Under the pieces are notes generated by a model, which saw nothing but the letters and a program-made list of their open reading frames with translations, was not told where the DNA came from and did not search any database. A DNA stretch of 64,000 bases, from the NCBI GenBank assembly GCA_032629725.1, contig JAFEVB010000005.1, positions 558,001 to 622,000 on the forward strand. Direction: 5' to 3'. The stretch is from Gremmenia infestans. Lineage: Eukaryota; Ascomycota; Leotiomycetes; Helotiales; Hamatocanthoscyphaceae. A program made the translations under genes and the position numbers. Positions 59,317 to 64,000 of this stretch are shown here, piece after piece. How positions within the stretch are numbered: position 1 is the first letter of the stretch; every line of letters starts with the position of its first letter.

Positions 59317-60424
59317 ATGCATGATTTCGAAGTCTCTCCGTATGTACCTTCTTTAGTATCTAGCTTCTTATTCAGACAATTTTACCTAAAAAGTATTCCG
59401 AGACCTCTGATACTCCTATGGGAATCTCTCTCGATCAATAACGCTGAATCTGAAAATCAGTGCGAGGGCTCCTGCATGGGAGGATGTATTCAACAATTAT
59501 CCCATATTCGAGAGAATCTTTACCTACCTCGAACCTGGCGGAATCATGGCTCTCCGAGGAACGACGAAGCAGCTGGTACATTCCATTGACAGGCTGTCCA
59601 AGGTCCAGTGGAACATCAATCGTCCGCTAAAACGATTCATCAACGACTCGGTTGGATTCAGGTCATTAATGGCCCGCCACGAAGCACTTATCTCCGGAAG
59701 TTTTGCTCTGCAATTTTTTGCTAGAACTGTCTGGAAGGACTCCGATCTAGACATATATCTTGAAGTTCCGGGCCCGGGGAAGGAGAACGCCACGAAAGCC
59801 CTAGCCCGGCATCTGATGGAGAATGAAGGCTATACCTTCGCAGGGAGTAAGACCCAGATGGGATCCGATCATTACGCGCGTCTTGCGGATTCCATTGAAA
59901 GCGTTTGTCCTTCCCGTCAGTCTTTCAAAAGTCCTTGAATCTAAATGAGCACGCAGGTTACAACATTTACCCGAGGGAACAACGAGGGCGACGAGAGTAA
60001 AGTCCAACTAATCGCCACGAAATTTCCTCCAATAGAAATGATCTTGACTACTTTCTACATGACTGCCGTGGTCAACATAATCTCGTGGGACTGCGCATAC
60101 TCAATTTTCCCAGACGTTACTTTTATCAAGAGGAAGACCTATCCACTCAAGCTCCTGGAAAGTTATCACGGTGTTCTTCTCTCAAAATATCACCAACGTG
60201 GTTGGACTTGTCGTCAAGTCCCTCGAGATGATGACAGAAGTTTGCAGACGTATGGATCTCGGCGTGTTGGTGATTCCAAGTGCTGGAAAATGGATCTCGA
60301 TACGGCAGGTGTGGAGTCTGGTTCGCCTTCGTCACTATTAGAAATTCCCTTTCATATTATCAGGGGCGGTTATTATCACACCGAGTCGTCTGAGGTACGG
60401 CTAGTTCGAAAGTTTCAAAGATAG
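59317..60424 (+). CDS. F-box-like / nucleotidyltransferase-like protein, C-terminally short paralogue
   Basis: Exons 59317-59339, 59461-59902, 59957-60424; phases close to 310 residues. The spliced start MHDFEVSPARAPAWED joins VFNNYPIFERIFTYLEPGGI, aligning with DNYAIFNALCSHLDIAGILP of the neighbour. LISGSFALQFF and WKDSDLDIYL keep GS (87-88) and D103/D105. The 54-nt intron before VTTFTR sits at the same place and phase as in the other copy, and TAVVNIISWDCAYSIFPDVT is nearly shared. Similarity fades after RRVGDSKCWKMDLDT. The protein stops at LVRKFQR, about 170 residues early, and the downstream DNA has no trace of the missing Trp/Tyr-rich end. It may be a live truncated gene or a young pseudogene. 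The first exon is less certain than the rest. Confidence 0.7.
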
Positions 60425-61812
60425 GAGGTCGGGGACGAGATAGAAGCAAGACATTCTTGGGGCAATGAAGCCCCTTTTCTCATTCTTTACAGTACCTGCG
60501 ATTTTTTTAAAACCTTCTTCCACCTCCATCCCCAGACAATTCAAACGGCATCTACAGCTCTTGAATCTATTCTCCTAGCTAAATAATTCTTCCCGGAGAC
60601 TTGACGAGTATCCACATTGAAAACCGGCCCTCTGCTTTGTTGCCCTCCTCGCTTAATTAAAATAGGGGGCTAGAGCCGGGGAAAGGGGCTGTCGAAAGTC
60701 GAGGCTTCAGGAACTACTCCCACCTACCCACATCCAGTCACGGCGAGTCCATTTACTGAAAAGCCCATGTATCCGGGCTTGAATAAACAGTTTTCGCCCG
60801 GGTAGCTGCCTCGCTAGCAAAAAGGCATCATCTACATCATGCATGCGGACAGCGCATTACCCTGCCTTGCCTTGCGATATGAATCTCTGTTCCGGATGCA
60901 ATGGATGAATTGGAGACGAGATGAGAGTAAGGATGGTTGCGAGCTTGACTAGAATTCTTCTACACGGTTTGATCTCGCTCTTGATTAATCCGAGAGTTTT
61001 AAATATCTTCTCTCGCCAGAAACAACGCTTATAGTGACAAGGAGAGGGTGATTCGTCAGAGTCCATAGTAAGGGGTGAGCGAAGGAAAAGAAAGATATGT
61101 CGCATCACGAGCGTCGTCGTTGAAGAGTTTAGGTTTTGTGACGAGCGAAACAAGACCGCAGCTTCAGGGGAACTTTCGAGCTTCCTTCCCCGTTAAGCCG
61201 TGTCTGCGCCCGCACTAGGAGCGTAAAGGAATGGTTTCATGCTGCGCATTGAACACGAGGGACTTTTGCCCAATTGGCGTTGACTGCGTGTAAGCGCAAA
61301 GTGGATCTCCGGACTTCCGAAGATGAATTGTCCGTATCAAATGAATGTGAAGACTGGTATGACACGAAATCGGTGAAATATAAGAAAAGAAGAAGAAGAA
61401 GGGAAGTTACTGGGATGAAACTATTTAGAAGGGCGAGAGCAAGGACAGTGGCGAAAAGGCCGGAGGATTTTCGTTCCTGGCTTTGTAACAAGCTTTCTTG
61501 GCGGTGCACCGCTTGCTGTCAGCCAAGAGATCGCTGACTGAGATAAGCAGATCTACAGTACAGACCAGATCTAGATAGAGCAAGCAAAAGAGAGATGTAC
61601 TTCTGAACCAAACCATCACTTCACCAAATAGAACAGAAATAGTATTCAAATCATTGGAGACCGTATAAATCGCTCAATTCGTCTCTTTGTATATGTCTAT
61701 CAAACTATCGCAACGCTCATATCATCCATCTGGCATCAATTGGTGTGAATCCCCGGCACAGGTATCCAAATGGCTGGCTCATGCGCTTGAAGCTTCGGTC
61801 GAGGAGAAGTCA
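60425..61812. other. Intergenic region
   Basis: 1.4 kb with no supported gene. An 87-codon frame at 61274-61537, rich in Arg/Lys, was considered and rejected. Confidence 0.5.
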
Positions 61813-62095
61813 TTAACAGCAGCCCTCGGCGCATCCACAACCGCAGCACTCGCAAGATGCCTCCTCTCCTCCACGCAGTCCGACGGCGTCGCCAGAGGTG
61901 CTCATGATGGGAGCGGCTTTCTATAGTACGGATAAGAGGTTAGCAGATTGCCCGTCCCATGTATAAGAATAGCAGATTCGGTTCGATGTGTTGGAGTGAG
62001 ATACTTACTGGCTGGTCGACCTCAACGTTGGAGGATTGGGTGGTCATTGGCTCAGGGGCCTGGATCTGTTGCTCGACGACTGGTGCGGAAGGCAT
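61813..62095 (-). CDS. 64-residue protein with LRGG and seven-cysteine tail
   Basis: Exons (minus) 62095-62009 and 61920-61813 joined by an 88-nt phase-0 intron (GTAAGT..TATAG) give 64 residues. The N-terminal half is hydrophilic and Gln/Pro-rich: MPSAPVVEQQIQAPEPMTTQ. The C-terminal half reads IMSTSGDAVGLRGGEEASC and then ECCGCGCAEGCC, ending at the stop. Seven Cys in 13 residues with CxCC and CxC spacing look like a metallothionein, so metal (copper or zinc) binding is a fair inference. Many short fungal proteins share an (R/G)LRGG element just before a Cys-rich end, as I recall; LRGG also equals the ubiquitin tail. The intron, correct frame and composition make a chance frame unlikely. It is too short for automatic gene finders. 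Confidence 0.8.
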
Positions 62096-63427
62096 GGTGA
62101 AGCTGTATGTATCTGTAAGTATTCGGAATGCCAAGTGTATGTACAGTAGTGCGTAGCCTTACATGATTTGGATTGAGTTGGCTTGGCTTGGCTTGGTACT
62201 TGGAGATTGATGATGCGATTGAAGTGGAAATGTTGCAAGATGTTTGAGGAGGAAGGAAATGACTTCCACCGCTCTTATGCAAGTTAATGCTTGCTGATTG
62301 TTGTGTTGTCGGCCGCGGGGGGGGGTGGTTTATGCAGATGTTGTATTGATTTTATTCACTCGTTTTGACCAATGAGAATCGAGATCTGACTTGTATAAAA
62401 CAATAATACGAGATTCTATTTTCTCCATCTTCTCCCATCATTTCTCCCCAGTTTCCAGTCCCCAGTCCCCAGACGAGGCAACACAAGGCTGTATCTCCAT
62501 AATAATAATAATAATAATAAGTATAAACGGAGCAGCTGATGGCCTTTTGAATGAAATAGTAGCTCAGCCTGATGAACTTTACTTTTCTATCTCCAAGTAT
62601 TTCTTGTACTCCCGCGTATTTGCTATTTTAGGCGCAGTACCGCGTCGTCGTTGTACAGTTTAATTCGGCTTCATCTCAAAAGACGAGCAAGTGATCGTAG
62701 AGCTGCTTCCTTCCATTTTACTCTGTTGATGAGGGCCCAAAATAAACGGCTTCTGCCGCTCTTCATATCGAAGGATTCAAGCGCCTATTTCAGCTGCATT
62801 GGCAATGACTTGGCAGACAGACAGACCCAATACCGAATCTAGGCCTCGGACGTTCTTTTTACAATTGTCTAGTCTTGATTGGATATCGGTATGCCAACCT
62901 ATGAGCGTTGTCTCTAGATCTCTAGCCACTAAATAGGTATACCTTGAAACCCGTGACTGACGCTGGGCTCTACCCAAGCGGGAGGCGTATTCCTTAATTT
63001 TCACCACATGGGTGCCTCTCTGTCACAAATGGGGACGAGTTGATGGCCCTTGCGTTGAAAAGCCAAACAGAAAGCCTTGTGCCAAGCGGCCATTTCCTTG
63101 GATATATCGCTTCTTTTGTCCCAAAACGGACACAAGGCTGAAAGACAGGGTTGGAATTGGATGGATCCCATGCTGCCAGCATCAGACTAAGATGCGGCTG
63201 AGAGAAATATATACCCCGCTGGACGGGAGGGTGAAGGAGGCTTGGAGGATCTTGCCTCTGTTTGTAAATTGGCGTCCAGTTTTGGTCGTTCAATAAGAAG
63301 CCATGCTCCCCCTTACATCCCGTCTCAACGGTCTCATCAGGTTTCAATTTCTTTCTCACTTATATATCTTCAAATTCCTTTCAACTTCCATTTTAAAGCC
63401 CATTTCGAAGCAATTTCTACGGCAAAG
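62096..63427. other. Intergenic region between divergent genes
   Basis: 1.3 kb with both promoters. An AAT microsatellite is at 62499-62521 and a G-run (GGGGGGGGG) near 62318. No gene supported. Confidence 0.5.
62499..62521. repeat. ATA trinucleotide microsatellite
   Basis: Seven consecutive ATA/AAT units. Confidence 0.9.
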
Positions 63428-64000
63428 ATGTCCACAACTAATCATGTCCTTGCGTTGCCGCAAGCATTCCTGGGATTGAGAATTGCCCAACTCGTTGTTG
63501 GAATTGTTATCCTTGGCCTTTCAGCATACATAGTGACTTTTATTGCATTCGACAGTGCATGTCTGACTTTGTTCACTGTAAGTCCGATACGATTAATTCT
63601 CAATCTTCAACTAAATTGACCTATCCTAGGCTATTGCAACAATGATCATCGCGGTCTACAGTCTTGTATCGAGTACTGTACTTAAATCCGCCTATAACTA
63701 CTGGGCCATAGTAGCGCTTGACATTTTCGCAATCATCTTCTGGATCATCTCATTTTCCTACTTGGCTTGGACAACTGCCGCAGCCACGAATTGGTACCGA
63801 TCGTCTTACACTTGCGACGACTATTATTATTATTACTGCTACAAAAAGCGCGATGCTCCTCTTGTCCCTCGCGCCACTACCAATGTCGTGACATACCGTA
63901 ATTCGATGGCAGCCGCAGCTGGTCTTGGAGGTCTTGAATTGTAAGAAACCCCATATGGCTACTCTATTACCTCTCTAACACCAACGCAGCATCCTCTTCA
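63428..64000 (+). CDS. MARVEL-domain membrane protein (3' end outside window)
   Basis: Exons 63428-63577, 63630-63940 and a third starting at 63990 that runs off the window. The spliced part begins MSTTNHVLALPQAFLGLRIA. It has hydrophobic segments QLVVGIVILGLSAYIVTFIA, AIATMIIAVYSLVSSTVLKS and YWAIVALDIFAIIFWIISFS. The leading L-x-L-R-x-x-Q pattern and spacing are those of fungal MARVEL proteins, four-helix proteins of plasma-membrane domains and vesicle traffic. After helix 3 comes a Tyr-rich loop DDYYYYYCYKKRDAP. The last helix presumably follows in the missing part. Start at 63428 is preferred over an upstream in-frame ATG at 63242 because it gives the typical short N-terminus. Confidence 0.82.

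Noticed and set aside
61274..61537. Arg/Lys-rich 87-codon frame
   Set aside because: The basic bias comes from an AGAAGAAGA purine run, not from protein selection.

Overview
This window is nuclear DNA of a filamentous ascomycete (Pezizomycotina), most likely a leotiomycete. Genes carry many short introns (45-100 nt) with GT..AG ends and CTAAC/CTGAC-like branch points. The gene set is typical of moulds: a Tup1/RcoA co-repressor, a Ppo oxylipin synthase, an Hsp70 exchange factor Fes1, gamma-actin, exocyst Sec8, Knr4/Smi1 and Gpi13. The class assignment is inference; no organism-specific marker was seen. Exon models were built by reading splice sites and checking that phases close. Nearly all recognised genes close to an uninterrupted frame of the usual family length.

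Layout. 0-10 kb: a large secreted Ser/Thr-rich protein (325-3743), a gene-free stretch, an unassigned Q-rich protein with an uncertain 5' end (5463-7605), and HUS1 (8014-9294) behind a hairpin-like MluI-box promoter. 10-22 kb: ERG3 (minus), a 2.5 kb gap, TUP1, TRS33, cytosolic malate dehydrogenase (minus), RPL28 (minus) and a small membrane-anchored protein. 22-32 kb: a DUF2235 hydrolase (minus) divergent from a Ppo oxylipin synthase, then a PH-like, Ser-rich protein (minus). 32-37 kb: the largest gene-poor stretch, about 5.3 kb. 37-57 kb: FES1, actin, a small secreted protein, SEC8, KNR4/SMI1, VPS68 and GPI13. 57-64 kb: a head-to-head pair of paralogues with an F-box-like N-terminus and a nucleotidyltransferase-like GS..DxD signature (one copy C-terminally short), a 64-residue protein ending in an LRGG and seven-cysteine tail, and a MARVEL-type membrane protein cut by the window edge.

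Most genes are independent housekeeping units, not a cluster. Several act in secretion and the cell surface (Trs33, Sec8, Gpi13, Vps68, Knr4), but their spacing looks like ordinary gene order. The parts least explained by known families are the paralogue pair at 57.3-60.4 kb, the LRGG/Cys-rich microprotein, the 1019-residue secreted protein, and a 9-bp motif (TACGGAGTA or its complement) that recurs only between genes.
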